A program made the position numbers and the translations under genes. Positions 8,923 through 17,530 of a stretch of DNA of 64,000 nucleotides are shown here, in pieces. The first letter of the stretch is position 1. Each line of letters starts with the position of its first letter. Source of the stretch: Paenibacillus chondroitinus NBRC 15376 (GTDB lineage Bacteria > Bacillota > Bacilli > Paenibacillales > NBRC-103111); the NCBI RefSeq assembly GCF_004000765.1, contig NZ_BILW01000001.1, forward strand, positions 186,001 to 250,000. Direction: 5' to 3'. The notes under the pieces were generated by a model. The model did no database searches. It was given only the letters and a program-made list of their open reading frames with translations, and was not told where the DNA came from.

Positions 8923-8945
8923 GTTAAAATTGGAAGAATTTTAAC
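8923..8945 (+). promoter_or_regulatory. Perfect inverted repeat before the CTG-start gene
   Basis: GTTAAAATT (8923-8931) and AATTTTAAC (8937-8945) are perfect inverted arms around GGAAG. The arm symmetry extends as AA-x and x-TT on either side. It lies in a 65-bp AT-rich gap, 8 bp before the Shine-Dalgarno site at 8953-8959. It could be an operator dyad or an RNA hairpin affecting translation of the next gene. It has no U-tract, so it is not a convincing terminator. Confidence 0.4.
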
Positions 8946-8966
8946 TTTGATAGGGGAGGATTCATT

Positions 8967-11138
8967 CTGACTGCTTATCAAGTAAATGAACAACTGCAAG
9001 CAGGAAGGAAAACGCTTCGCACGTATCCCGGCGCTTTTCTGCTGGGTTCGACAGGAGCGAGGCTGTGGGCCGATTATTTGGATCCTGTGCCCGGCTTTTC
9101 CGGTAGATTCGATTTTATACATAAAGTTAACATTCCCATGCTGTATAGCGTAGAGAATAATTTGATCAGCAGTTTTGAGCCATGCCGAACAGAGTGGTAT
9201 CCCAGCTATTTGCTTATGGCTTATGAGGATCACCGTCTGTCTTTGGTAGAAAAAAAGTTTATTTCATGGAATGACTGCGCCGTTTCTTGCCAGACCTGGA
9301 CGAACCACAGCAGCGAAGAGCTCGTGCTGAAATTATCCACGTACGGTGATGCGTTCCAGACGCGCAGTGGCCATATTTTGCAAGGGGAATATCAGATTCC
9401 GCATTATAGTTTCGATGTAGTTGGGGCGATAGCTGTAAGCGATCCAGCGTTGTATGAAGAAGTCCGCTTGCAGCCTGGACAGTCAGGTACGTACATCATC
9501 GCAGCTTCATTTGGCATATCGGGGCAAGATGATATCCGCTTGCTTCAAGCTAGGGCGACGGCTTATACGGATGGTGGATGGACAGCTGATCAAATCATTG
9601 AAAAGCAAAACGAGGAATATCAGGAGTGGTTTGATAAAACCCCTGTGTTTACAAGCAGTGATGCGCTGCTTAACAAAACGTGGATCTATCGCTGGTTCCT
9701 GCTTCGGCATAATTTGTCTGACCCGCAATACGGCAATTTGACTTATCCCTTGTTCTACGAGGGAAGATCCCATAAGAAAAGCAAAGAGCCTTTCAGCAAA
9801 GGCGGTTGGGAATTCAGTAAACTCATTAACTTGTCCGTACCGCTTCATCTGATGGATGCCAGATGGCATCATGAAGGGCGATATAGCGAAGGTCCCTTGC
9901 GCAATATGGCGGAGTCGCCGGGAGAAGGCGGGCAATTCAGCTGTCTTACTGTCGATACGGTGATGCATGCATTTGCTAACTTTACTTGTTGGGCCGCCTA
10001 CCAGCTATATTTGATACACCGCAATCGGGATATGGTCGTTGAGATGCTACCTGCTTTTAAAAACCAAATCTCAGCAGCCATTCGTGTTAACGGCAGCGGG
10101 AACGATCAATTAATGATTGAATATAAGCATACGCGAACTGGAAAAGAGTATCAGCCGAGTTATTGGTATTTTCATAATTACCCTAAGAATCCAAAGGATA
10201 AAGAAACATATACGCACCTGAAAAGAGTGGATCGTACCGTATATCACTATTTGAATACGCTTGCAGTAGCGAATATGTGCGAAATCGCCGATGATCCGGA
10301 AGCAACGATCTACCACCAGATGGCAGAAGGGATTAAGCGGGATATCCTTGAAAAGATGTGGGATGAAGAGACGGAATTTTTCTACGATCTCCATTACCAG
10401 ACGGACCAAAAGGCGTTCGTGAAAAATATAGTCGGCTTCTATCCGGCTTGGGCGCAAATCATCGACGATTCCTATAAGGGGATGATCGAGCATCTAATGA
10501 ACGAACGCGAATTTAATTCGAAGTGCCCGTTTCCTTCTGTCTCGATGGATTGCCCGGCTTACTCCAAAGATGGCGGCTGGATGGGCCATTTTGTAAAAGG
10601 GCGGAACGGCTGTGTGTGGGATGGTCCTACCTGGCCGTATACGAACTCCATCGCACTCGACGCGCTAGCGAAAGAGAGCAAGCGCAGCGGATATCGATAC
10701 GATGCCTTCTTCGGTCACTCGCTGCGAGAATACGCGTTTCTGCATTTTATGAAAAGAGACCTCAATCAACCCGGACTTGTCGAGCATTACAACAGCGCGA
10801 CAGGTGAACCGTTAAGTGATGAACAGGAATATAATCATTCGTTTTTTATTGATTTGATGATTACGCATGTGGCTGGATTCACGGTAGAAGCGGATCGCAT
10901 CATTTTGGACCCACTCGATATCGGTTTGGACTTCTTTGCTCTGGATCGGGTGAAAGTGGCTGGAACGGAGTATCGCATTACGTACAAGAAGCCGAACGTG
11001 CCTTCAACTGTTTCTGATCTTGAGGAAGGCTATCGACTTTATGTGGATGGCCAGCTTGTCTTCTCCAACCAAACACTGGGCCGAATTGAGATTCCTTTAC
11101 AGGAGTTAGAGACTAAGAAGGGGGCAATCCTATCATGA
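8967..11138 (+). CDS. MGH1-type (alpha/alpha)6 toroid glycoside hydrolase
   Basis: The 723-residue protein has an N-terminal beta-sandwich (about residues 1-210) and a C-terminal helical toroid with the conserved WDGPTWPYTNSIALDAL, GGQFSCLTVDTVMHAF and EQEYNHSFFIDL segments seen in mannosylglycerate-hydrolase-like (GH63-related) enzymes. Substrate is unknown; inverting alpha-glycosidase activity is likely from the fold. The start is unusual. Coding-like sequence (TAYQVNEQLQAGRKTLR and on) runs upstream of the first standard in-frame start, TTG 9078, as far as CTG 8967, which lies 7 bp after GGGGAGG (8953-8959). ATT 8964 is the only nearby alternative. The 3' end overlaps the next gene by four bases (ATGA). 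Flanking BNR genes suggest it works in the same degradation step series. Confidence 0.75.
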   Translation: MTAYQVNEQLQAGRKTLRTYPGAFLLGSTGARLWADYLDPVPGFSGRFDFIHKVNIPMLYSVENNLISSFEPCRTEWYPSYLLMAYEDHRLSLVEKKFISWNDCAVSCQTWTNHSSEELVLKLSTYGDAFQTRSGHILQGEYQIPHYSFDVVGAIAVSDPALYEEVRLQPGQSGTYIIAASFGISGQDDIRLLQARATAYTDGGWTADQIIEKQNEEYQEWFDKTPVFTSSDALLNKTWIYRWFLLRHNLSDPQYGNLTYPLFYEGRSHKKSKEPFSKGGWEFSKLINLSVPLHLMDARWHHEGRYSEGPLRNMAESPGEGGQFSCLTVDTVMHAFANFTCWAAYQLYLIHRNRDMVVEMLPAFKNQISAAIRVNGSGNDQLMIEYKHTRTGKEYQPSYWYFHNYPKNPKDKETYTHLKRVDRTVYHYLNTLAVANMCEIADDPEATIYHQMAEGIKRDILEKMWDEETEFFYDLHYQTDQKAFVKNIVGFYPAWAQIIDDSYKGMIEHLMNEREFNSKCPFPSVSMDCPAYSKDGGWMGHFVKGRNGCVWDGPTWPYTNSIALDALAKESKRSGYRYDAFFGHSLREYAFLHFMKRDLNQPGLVEHYNSATGEPLSDEQEYNHSFFIDLMITHVAGFTVEADRIILDPLDIGLDFFALDRVKVAGTEYRITYKKPNVPSTVSDLEEGYRLYVDGQLVFSNQTLGRIEIPLQELETKKGAILS

Positions 11139-12202
11139 GTAGATTTAACGGTGCTGTTCTGGAGAGCGAAACAGATGCAACGATCCAAGAAGCTTACCTG
11201 CCTGTTTTCCATTCAAACGATAATCATGCGGCAAATTTGTTGGAACTGGATAATGGAGATTTATTGTGCGTTTGGTTTTCTGGCAGCGGGGAAGGAAACC
11301 CGGATACGAACATCGTCATGTCGAGATTAGCGGCAGGTTCAAAGATTTGGTCGACCCCGGTTAAACTCTCTGATGACCTTGAACGGTCCGAGCAAAATCC
11401 GGTTTTGTTTCAAGCGCCAAACGGAAACCTTTGGTTGTTCCACACGTCAAATGAGCCTCACAATCAGAAAACATCAAGGATCGTTTACCGAATCTCCGAG
11501 GATCGTGGGGAAACATGGGGGGCTACAGAGGTTCTCTCGGATGGACTGGGGATTTTCTTAAGGCATCCTCCCCTTGCTATGAAGAACGGGGACTGGCTGT
11601 TACCGGCTTATTACTGCCGACTTGAAGGGCATTATAGTGTGGTTTTAATAAGTTCGGATGAGGGCGCGACGTGGACGGAATATGAGGTGCCAGGCAGCAT
11701 TCATCGTGTGCAAATGAACGTTGTAGAGCTGGACGAAGGCAAGCTGTATGCCATGTTTCGCAGTCGCCAAGCCGACCGAATTTATACAAGCGTTTCACAG
11801 GACTACGGAAGAAGCTGGTCGATCCCAGTGAAAAGCGAACTGCCGAATAATAATTCCTCCACGCAGTTCGTTAAGCTGCCTAATGGAGAATTGGCATTAA
11901 TTTTCAACAATTCAACCATGGAACGAGATCAGTTCCGTTGGGTTCAGCGCAAAGGGGAATTTCGCAAGAAACCGCTTCGGACACCGCTGACACTTGCTGT
12001 ATCGGAGGACGAAGGCCGCACTTGGCCGTATGTCAGAAACGTGCAAATGGCCGATTTGGAATATAAAGATTCGGAAGTCGGGTATTCCTACCCTTCCATT
12101 ATTAGTACTCGCGATCATCACATTCACCTTGCTTTCTCTTATCTGCGTAAAGGAATTAAACACATCCGTATGACGTTAGATTGGGTCAAAGGGGGACAGT
12201 AA
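11135..12202 (+). CDS. BNR/sialidase-like propeller protein, second copy
   Basis: This 355-residue protein is related to the one at 7876. It has four Asp boxes near residues 119, 173, 220 and 290 (SEDRGETW, SSDEGATW, SQDYGRSW, SEDEGRTW), an N-terminal HAANLLELDNGDLLCVWFSG, and the LPNNNSSTQFVKL segment that parallels LPNNNSGIDLVKL in the first copy. No RIP sialidase motif and no signal peptide are visible. It starts inside the stop of the MGH1-type gene (ATGA). It is probably an exo-acting glycosidase or lyase of the BNR_2 propeller group; specificity is unknown. It is the last enzyme gene before the regulator, and I see no clear terminator in the 114-bp gap that follows. Confidence 0.78.
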   Translation: MSRFNGAVLESETDATIQEAYLPVFHSNDNHAANLLELDNGDLLCVWFSGSGEGNPDTNIVMSRLAAGSKIWSTPVKLSDDLERSEQNPVLFQAPNGNLWLFHTSNEPHNQKTSRIVYRISEDRGETWGATEVLSDGLGIFLRHPPLAMKNGDWLLPAYYCRLEGHYSVVLISSDEGATWTEYEVPGSIHRVQMNVVELDEGKLYAMFRSRQADRIYTSVSQDYGRSWSIPVKSELPNNNSSTQFVKLPNGELALIFNNSTMERDQFRWVQRKGEFRKKPLRTPLTLAVSEDEGRTWPYVRNVQMADLEYKDSEVGYSYPSIISTRDHHIHLAFSYLRKGIKHIRMTLDWVKGGQ

Positions 12203-12316
12203 CCACGTTGCCAAGACGGAGCTGGGAGCACCTTAACCGTGTTCCCGCTTGCCTTGCTGCAGATTCACATACATGAATACGTAGATCACAAATACTTGTA
12301 AGAGAAGGTGACAACT

Positions 12317-13207
12317 ATGAATGGAAGAATCGATCATTTAAGCGGGGACTTATTTTTTGAGAATGATCTGGATATTTTTCTAAATCGTGAATTGGAATCG
12401 TTTACAACATTGCAGCATACGCATGATTTCGTCGAAATAAGTTTTGTTGGCGAAGGCTGTGGTTACCACTATATTGACGAAGAAGTGATCTATGTGAAAC
12501 AGGGGGATCTATTCGTCATTCCGATTGGCACGTCCCATGTATTTCGTCCTTCCTCTCCAAAGCAGGATAAAATGCTCGTCATCTATAATTGCATTTTCCG
12601 TGTTGAACTTCTTGATAAATGGAAAAGTCTGCTGCAGCAAGATTCCGTAACCTACGACGCCATCAATAATCCAAGTCAATGTGCGGCACGCTGGTTGCAT
12701 TTTCAAGATAAACACGACACCTTTTCTTTGATCGTCCAAAACATGTATCGGGAATATTTGAAAAAGAGTGCCGGCTTTGAAACGGTTTTGACAGCGCTTT
12801 TAATCCAAATGTTGGTATTGCTTCAACGCTTTGAAATGATCAATGAAACCGAAACCGCTTCCTTCCGGATGTTCGATGAAGTTGTGCATTTCATCAAGTC
12901 CCGCTATACGCACAATCTGACGGTTCAGGATGTGGCGGATTATTTTTTCCTGAGCGCAAGCCATTTTCAGCGATTATTTAAAAAATCGACAGGCCTGTCG
13001 TTTACCCAATATTTGCAAAATGTTCGTATACAAAAATGTTGTGAGCTATTGAAATCGACCGATATCCCGATCTATCAGATTGCCAATCAAGTTGGCTATC
13101 AGGATATGAAGTTTTTCCATGCGCTTTTCCGTAAAAAAACAGGGGTAACACCAAGACAATATCGTCAAAACTTCCAAGAACTCGACGAATCCGATATTTC
13201 TTGTTAA
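12317..13207 (+). CDS. AraC-family transcriptional regulator
   Basis: The 296-residue protein has an N-terminal cupin-type sensor domain (HTHDFVEISFVGEGCGYHY, residues 35-55, then QGDLFVIPIGTSHVFRP). Its C-terminal AraC/XylS DNA-binding domain (about residues 193-292) carries two helix-turn-helix motifs, VQDVADYFFLSASHFQRLFK and IYQIANQVGYQDMKFFHALF. Such proteins bind a sugar and activate transcription from direct repeats placed about two helical turns apart. The ATG at 12317 is preferred over GTG 12308 because AGAAGG at 12303-12308 fits it. A terminator follows at 13215, so it forms its own short unit or the end of the 1435 operon. It is the only transcription factor in the window and the natural candidate to bind the four paired CCTATAATG sites. 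Confidence 0.92.
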   Translation: MNGRIDHLSGDLFFENDLDIFLNRELESFTTLQHTHDFVEISFVGEGCGYHYIDEEVIYVKQGDLFVIPIGTSHVFRPSSPKQDKMLVIYNCIFRVELLDKWKSLLQQDSVTYDAINNPSQCAARWLHFQDKHDTFSLIVQNMYREYLKKSAGFETVLTALLIQMLVLLQRFEMINETETASFRMFDEVVHFIKSRYTHNLTVQDVADYFFLSASHFQRLFKKSTGLSFTQYLQNVRIQKCCELLKSTDIPIYQIANQVGYQDMKFFHALFRKKTGVTPRQYRQNFQELDESDISC

Positions 13208-13214
13208 TTTATGG

Positions 13215-13247
13215 AGCTGGCCATTAATATGGAGCAGCTTTTTTTGT
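13215..13247 (+). terminator. Rho-independent terminator after the AraC gene
   Basis: Stem AGCTG/CAGCT (13215-13219 with 13235-13239), extended inward by CCAT/ATGG with a one-base bulge and a TAAT loop, is followed by a run of seven Ts. It separates the regulator from the importer operon. Confidence 0.75.
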
Positions 13248-13287
13248 TTTATTTTACACAAAAGAAAAGAACTGAAAGCAGGATTCC

Positions 13288-13341
13288 CCCTATAACTAAG
13301 TAATCATCACCTATAATGCGTTCAAATGCGGGGTGTATAAT
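13288..13341 (+). promoter_or_regulatory. Promoter with paired AraC-type half-sites upstream of the importer operon
   Basis: Half-sites CCCTATAAC (13288-13296) and CCTATAATG (13310-13318) are exactly 21 bp apart (T13291 and T13312). A perfect -10 hexamer TATAAT at 13336-13341 begins 24 bp after the T of the second half-site. The -35 position (13313-13318) has no TTGACA-like sequence and lies within the second half-site. This is the best copy of the arrangement found at four places in the window and the one nearest the AraC gene. Confidence 0.7.
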
Positions 13342-13356
13342 AAAAAACAAGCGTAT

Positions 13357-13370
13357 TGAAACCGTTATCA
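13357..13370 (+). promoter_or_regulatory. Catabolite-responsive element (cre), perfect consensus
   Basis: TGAAACCGTTATCA matches the CcpA consensus TGWAANCGNTNWCA at all 14 positions. It lies just downstream of the -10 box at 13336, where bound CcpA would block initiation or early elongation. This predicts glucose repression of the importer operon. Confidence 0.7.
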
Positions 13371-13405
13371 ACCAGATGTTGATATGACCTATAGGAGGTA
13401 CTGTA

Positions 13406-14527
13406 ATGGGGCGAATTCTATTAAATCACGTGGAAAAACGTTTTGGTAAAGAGAGAGCTTATGCGGTCAGAGATTTTAATTTGGAAATTCAGGATGGCGA
13501 GTTTATCGTCATGGTCGGACCTTCCGGCTGTGGGAAATCGACGACGCTCCGGATGATCGCTGGCCTGGAGGATATCACTTCAGGCGAGCTTTATATTGGA
13601 GATAAGCTGGTCAATCATTTGCCGCCAAAAGACAGGGATATTGCGATGGTTTTTCAAAACTATGCGTTGTATCCGAACATGAGCGTATATGAAAACATTG
13701 CGTTCGGATTACGCTTGCGGAAAATGGCCAAAAACGAAATTGATCAAGCGGTCAAAAGTACGTCAAGGGTATTGGAAATCGAACCGTTCCTGGATCGGAA
13801 GCCAAGACAACTGTCCGGCGGACAGCGCCAAAGGGTAGCCCTAGGAAGGGCAATTGTCCGGAATCCGCAAGTTTTCTTAATGGATGAGCCGCTATCGAAT
13901 CTGGATGCGAAGTTAAGAGTTCAGATGCGCACGGAGATTATCGGGCTCCAGAAGCAGCTTGGCGTAACCATGGTGTATGTCACGCATGACCAAGTGGAAG
14001 CTATGACCATGGGGCATCGCATCGTGGTCATGAAAGACGGCGTCATCCAGCAAGTGGATACCCCAAAGCTGATCTATAACAATCCGCGAAATATGTTCGT
14101 GGCTGGATTCATCGGCACACCTCCAATTAATTTTATCGAAGGAAAAATTTTGGAAGGCAGCGAGGGTACGCTCGAGTTTCACACCAACCGCTATTATCTG
14201 CGGATTCCGAAGCTTCAAGCCGATATGCTGAGAAAGCACAAGAAGGTCGACAGAAACGTCATCATGGGCATTCGTTGTGAGAATATCCATCTGGATCCAG
14301 CCATACGAGAGGCCAATCCCCATGCGCAAATTACCGGCATTCAGAAATTGAATGAATTAATGGGGGCGGACATGTATTTATATTTGGACATCGGAATGCC
14401 CAAACTGCTCATTGCAAGGGCGCAAGCCGATCATAACTTCGAAGACGATGAGAAGCTGGTTTTAACCATAGATATGCAGAAAGCACTGTTCTTTGATAAA
14501 GAAACCACTGAGAATTTGTGGTACTAG
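13406..14527 (+). CDS. msmK: Sugar ABC importer ATPase, MsmK/UgpC type
   Basis: The 373-residue protein is a CUT1-family ATPase. It has Walker [10 protein letters not shown] (residues 36-44), Q-loop [10 protein letters not shown], signature [14 protein letters not shown], Walker [13 protein letters not shown], the switch histidine in [15 protein letters not shown], and a C-terminal OB-fold regulatory domain (about 240-373). It energises import by paired MalF/MalG-like permeases. Length is normal for the family. The start follows AGGAGGT. It heads the operon controlled by the paired AraC sites and a cre site. It is the only MsmK-type ATPase in the window, although two importer permease pairs are encoded (17517/18498 and 46443/47331), so it may serve both; shared MsmK ATPases are known in Gram-positive bacteria. 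Confidence 0.93.
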   Translation: MGRILLNHVEKRFGKERAYAVRDFNLEIQDGEFIVMVGPSGCGKSTTLRMIAGLEDITSGELYIGDKLVNHLPPKDRDIAMVFQNYALYPNMSVYENIAFGLRLRKMAKNEIDQAVKSTSRVLEIEPFLDRKPRQLSGGQRQRVALGRAIVRNPQVFLMDEPLSNLDAKLRVQMRTEIIGLQKQLGVTMVYVTHDQVEAMTMGHRIVVMKDGVIQQVDTPKLIYNNPRNMFVAGFIGTPPINFIEGKILEGSEGTLEFHTNRYYLRIPKLQADMLRKHKKVDRNVIMGIRCENIHLDPAIREANPHAQITGIQKLNELMGADMYLYLDIGMPKLLIARAQADHNFEDDEKLVLTIDMQKALFFDKETTENLWY

Positions 14528-14551
14528 AGCGGTGCAGCGGGAGGGATGGAG

Positions 14552-17530
14552 TTGAAAGCGTTATTTAGAACACGGGCCGTGATGTCCTTCATGTTAGCCC
14601 TCGTATGCGTGCTGGGTCCTACACTAACGGCACTGGCTGACAACAATGGCACATTGCCTAAAGCAAGTTCCACGTCTGGAGACGCGGAGGCTGCATCACA
14701 TGCAGCGAATACAGCCAAAAATTTGATACCTACGTATACGGAAGTACTTGAAGGCTGGAAAAAGAACGGCGCCAAAGAAGATCATACCGGCAGCATGACG
14801 TTATCGGCAGCAAGTCTGTCGGGAAAGTCGGCGAATGCGAACGTTGCAGTTGAGTCGTATGACGGCAAGAATAACGTCCTGGTTTGGAAAGCCAAAGGCG
14901 AAGAATGGGTCGAATATGATCTGGACGTTGCACAGGGCGGATTATATTCGATTGAGATGTCTTACCATCCGTTTGTGGACTCGAGAGATCGGAAACCGAT
15001 TGCACTCAGCTTAAGTGTTGACGGCGTTTCCCCTTACCTCGAATCCAAGTCGATTGAGCTGTATCGCCACTGGAAGGATAAAATGCCGATTGTCAAAGAT
15101 GACAATGGCGACGAAATTCGTCCGGCAGCAAACGATATCTCGAGTTGGCAAACCTGGGAATTGCGTGATATGTCCGGGGCGTATTTAGACCCTCTCCTGT
15201 GGAATTTGACACCTGGGAAGCATAAAATCCGCTTGGCGGGCAGCGATCCAATGGCACTGGAGTTTATTTCTTTCAAAGCGCCTGTCCCTGTTGCGGACTA
15301 CGCAGCTGTAAAAAAAGAGCAGACCAAGAATGCCGCTCCTGTAGAAGCTGACCCCATTGTGATTGAAGCAGAGCAGGTTGGTTGGAAAAATGATTCTTCC
15401 ATTACGCTCGCTTACGATAATGATATTGCTAATAGCCCTTATGTGCGGGGAAAAATTAGCTACAATACGCTGGATGGAAGCCACTGGTCGTCGAAAAATC
15501 AAGAAATCAGCTGGAGCTTCGATGCTCCTGCCGCCGGTTTCTACAAAATAGCGCTGCGTCAGCAGCAATCGTTAGTTTCCAACCGATCATCGTTCCGGAC
15601 GATTATGATTAACGGGAAAGTTCCGTTTTCCGAGTTGAAAGCTTATCGATTCCCTTACGCAACCGGATGGAAAGGCCGGGAGTTAGCCAATGATGAGGGC
15701 GAGCCGTACCAGTTTTATTTGGAAAAAGGAACCAATACCATTTCGATGCGCGTCACGCAGGCACCTCTCATTCCGGCTGCTGCGGAAATGGATAAAGGGA
15801 TTGCCACTTTGGTTAAGCTTTCTACAGACCTGCGCACGTTGACGGGTGGGGTAGATGATAAAAACAGGACCTGGGATCTTAAAAAGGATTTACCTGGATT
15901 TGTTGAACAGCTGCAGGAACTAAATGATAATCTTGCGGCAACCCGAGAACAATTAATCGCGATCAATGGCCGCTCCGACGCTTTGTCCCAAGGGTTAGTG
16001 ACGGTAAGCAAAGATATTGAAACGCTATTAAAGTATCCGGATGAAATTCCTTATGACGCAGGCCGGATGAATACTATGCAAGGCAAGCTGGCTGATTTGG
16101 TCAAACAGCTTAGCTCCCAGCCGCTGCAAATTGACCGCATTTTCATCGTTCCGGTTCAAAAGCCTTTTCCAAAAATGGAATCGACGTTTGCGGAAAAGAT
16201 ACAAGGTTCGATTATCAATTTCTTCAATACGTTCAGAAGTAAAGAGGTTTCGGAAAAAACGGATGATCAAGTGCTCAATGTGTGGATGAACCGTGGACGG
16301 GATTATGTGAATTTGCTGCAAAGCATGGCCAATGAAATGTTTACACCGCAAACGGGCATTAAAGTGAAAATTAACCTGCTGAAGGACGATAAACTGCTTC
16401 TCTTGATGAATGCGGCCGGTATGGCGCCTGACGTCGGTATTGGTTTGCCGCATGATACCCCGTTTGATTATGCCATCCGTAATGGGGTATACAATTTAAA
16501 ACAATTCCCGGATTTCGATGACGTGTACAAGCAATTTGCTCCGGGTGCGTGGATGCCGTACTTCTATGATGGAGGTTATTACGCCGTTCCGGAAACGCAG
16601 ACGTTTTCCATGATGTTTTACCGGAAAGATATCTTGCAAAATCTAGGGCTTAGCGTTCCGGACACCTGGGATGACATGTACCGCATGCTGCCGGTGCTGC
16701 AACAAAACGGCATGAATTTTACGCCGGTTGAACACAGCATATTTATGCAAATGCACGGCCTTGAGTACATCAAGCAGGATGGTTCCAGAACAGGCTTCAA
16801 TAATGATAAAGGTTTCGAAGCGTTCAAAGAGTGGACGGATTTGCAAAATAAATACGGGATCGATCAACGAAGCGATAATTTCGTACAACATTTCCGCGAT
16901 GGTTCCTATCCGATCGGTATTGCTGATTTGAATGGCTATCTCCAATTGACTGTTGCAGCACCTGAACTGAATGGCGTATGGGGCGTAGCGCCGATCCCAG
17001 GCGTCAAGCAAGCGGATGGCACGGTTGTTAGATGGACGGGAGGCAACGGCGGTGATCAATTTGCTTCAGCCATTTTCAAACACACGAAGAAACCGCAGGA
17101 AAGCTGGGAATTCCTGAAATGGTGGATGTCGGAAGAGGTGCAGGAGAAATACGGCCTCGACTTGGAGACGCTCAATGGAGTTACGTTCCGCTGGTACACA
17201 TCTAATGTGGATTCCTTTGTTAAGCTTCCTTGGAAGGAAGAAGATCTGCAAGCGATTTTGGAGCAGTGGAAATGGTTCCGTGAAGTGGCGAAAGTGCCGG
17301 GCAGTTATTATATGGAGCGCGAGCTTACGAACGCTTGGACTCGAACCGTTATCAACGGGGAAAATTATCGGACTTCGCTCGAAACCGCAATAAAAGAAGT
17401 GGACAGGGAAATCCAGAGGAAGATGCAGGAGTTTCACTTTGTTGATGCCAACGGCCAATTAGTACGATCTTTGAATTTACCCGTGATTACAAAGCCATGG
17501 GAAGGAGTGGATAAGTATGTTAAAAAGTGA
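14552..17530 (+). CDS. Extracellular sugar-binding protein with two N-terminal CBM-like domains
   Basis: This 992-residue protein is more than twice the length of a normal family 1 solute-binding protein. Order: signal peptide (residues 1-28, ending LTALA, no lipobox cysteine); a beta-sandwich around 100-240; a second around 265-410 that begins IVIEAEQVGW and resembles CBM6/CBM35-like domains; a helical, coiled-coil-prone linker (415-540, repeated leucines); and a binding-protein domain (570-960) with ETQTFSMMFYRKDILQNLGL, VPDTWDDMY and WEFLKWWMSEEVQEKYG. It should capture oligosaccharide for the permeases encoded just downstream. TTG 14552 is preferred because GGGAGGG (14539-14545) touches the ATG at 14546, leaving no spacing. 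Lack of a lipid-anchor cysteine suggests it is released or held by an uncleaved signal. Confidence 0.85.
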   Translation: MKALFRTRAVMSFMLALVCVLGPTLTALADNNGTLPKASSTSGDAEAASHAANTAKNLIPTYTEVLEGWKKNGAKEDHTGSMTLSAASLSGKSANANVAVESYDGKNNVLVWKAKGEEWVEYDLDVAQGGLYSIEMSYHPFVDSRDRKPIALSLSVDGVSPYLESKSIELYRHWKDKMPIVKDDNGDEIRPAANDISSWQTWELRDMSGAYLDPLLWNLTPGKHKIRLAGSDPMALEFISFKAPVPVADYAAVKKEQTKNAAPVEADPIVIEAEQVGWKNDSSITLAYDNDIANSPYVRGKISYNTLDGSHWSSKNQEISWSFDAPAAGFYKIALRQQQSLVSNRSSFRTIMINGKVPFSELKAYRFPYATGWKGRELANDEGEPYQFYLEKGTNTISMRVTQAPLIPAAAEMDKGIATLVKLSTDLRTLTGGVDDKNRTWDLKKDLPGFVEQLQELNDNLAATREQLIAINGRSDALSQGLVTVSKDIETLLKYPDEIPYDAGRMNTMQGKLADLVKQLSSQPLQIDRIFIVPVQKPFPKMESTFAEKIQGSIINFFNTFRSKEVSEKTDDQVLNVWMNRGRDYVNLLQSMANEMFTPQTGIKVKINLLKDDKLLLLMNAAGMAPDVGIGLPHDTPFDYAIRNGVYNLKQFPDFDDVYKQFAPGAWMPYFYDGGYYAVPETQTFSMMFYRKDILQNLGLSVPDTWDDMYRMLPVLQQNGMNFTPVEHSIFMQMHGLEYIKQDGSRTGFNNDKGFEAFKEWTDLQNKYGIDQRSDNFVQHFRDGSYPIGIADLNGYLQLTVAAPELNGVWGVAPIPGVKQADGTVVRWTGGNGGDQFASAIFKHTKKPQESWEFLKWWMSEEVQEKYGLDLETLNGVTFRWYTSNVDSFVKLPWKEEDLQAILEQWKWFREVAKVPGSYYMERELTNAWTRTVINGENYRTSLETAIKEVDREIQRKMQEFHFVDANGQLVRSLNLPVITKPWEGVDKYVKK

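Noticed and set aside
7876..12202. Naming the BNR proteins as sialidases
   Set aside because: Asp boxes alone do not define sialidases, and the arginine-containing RIP motif is not visible.
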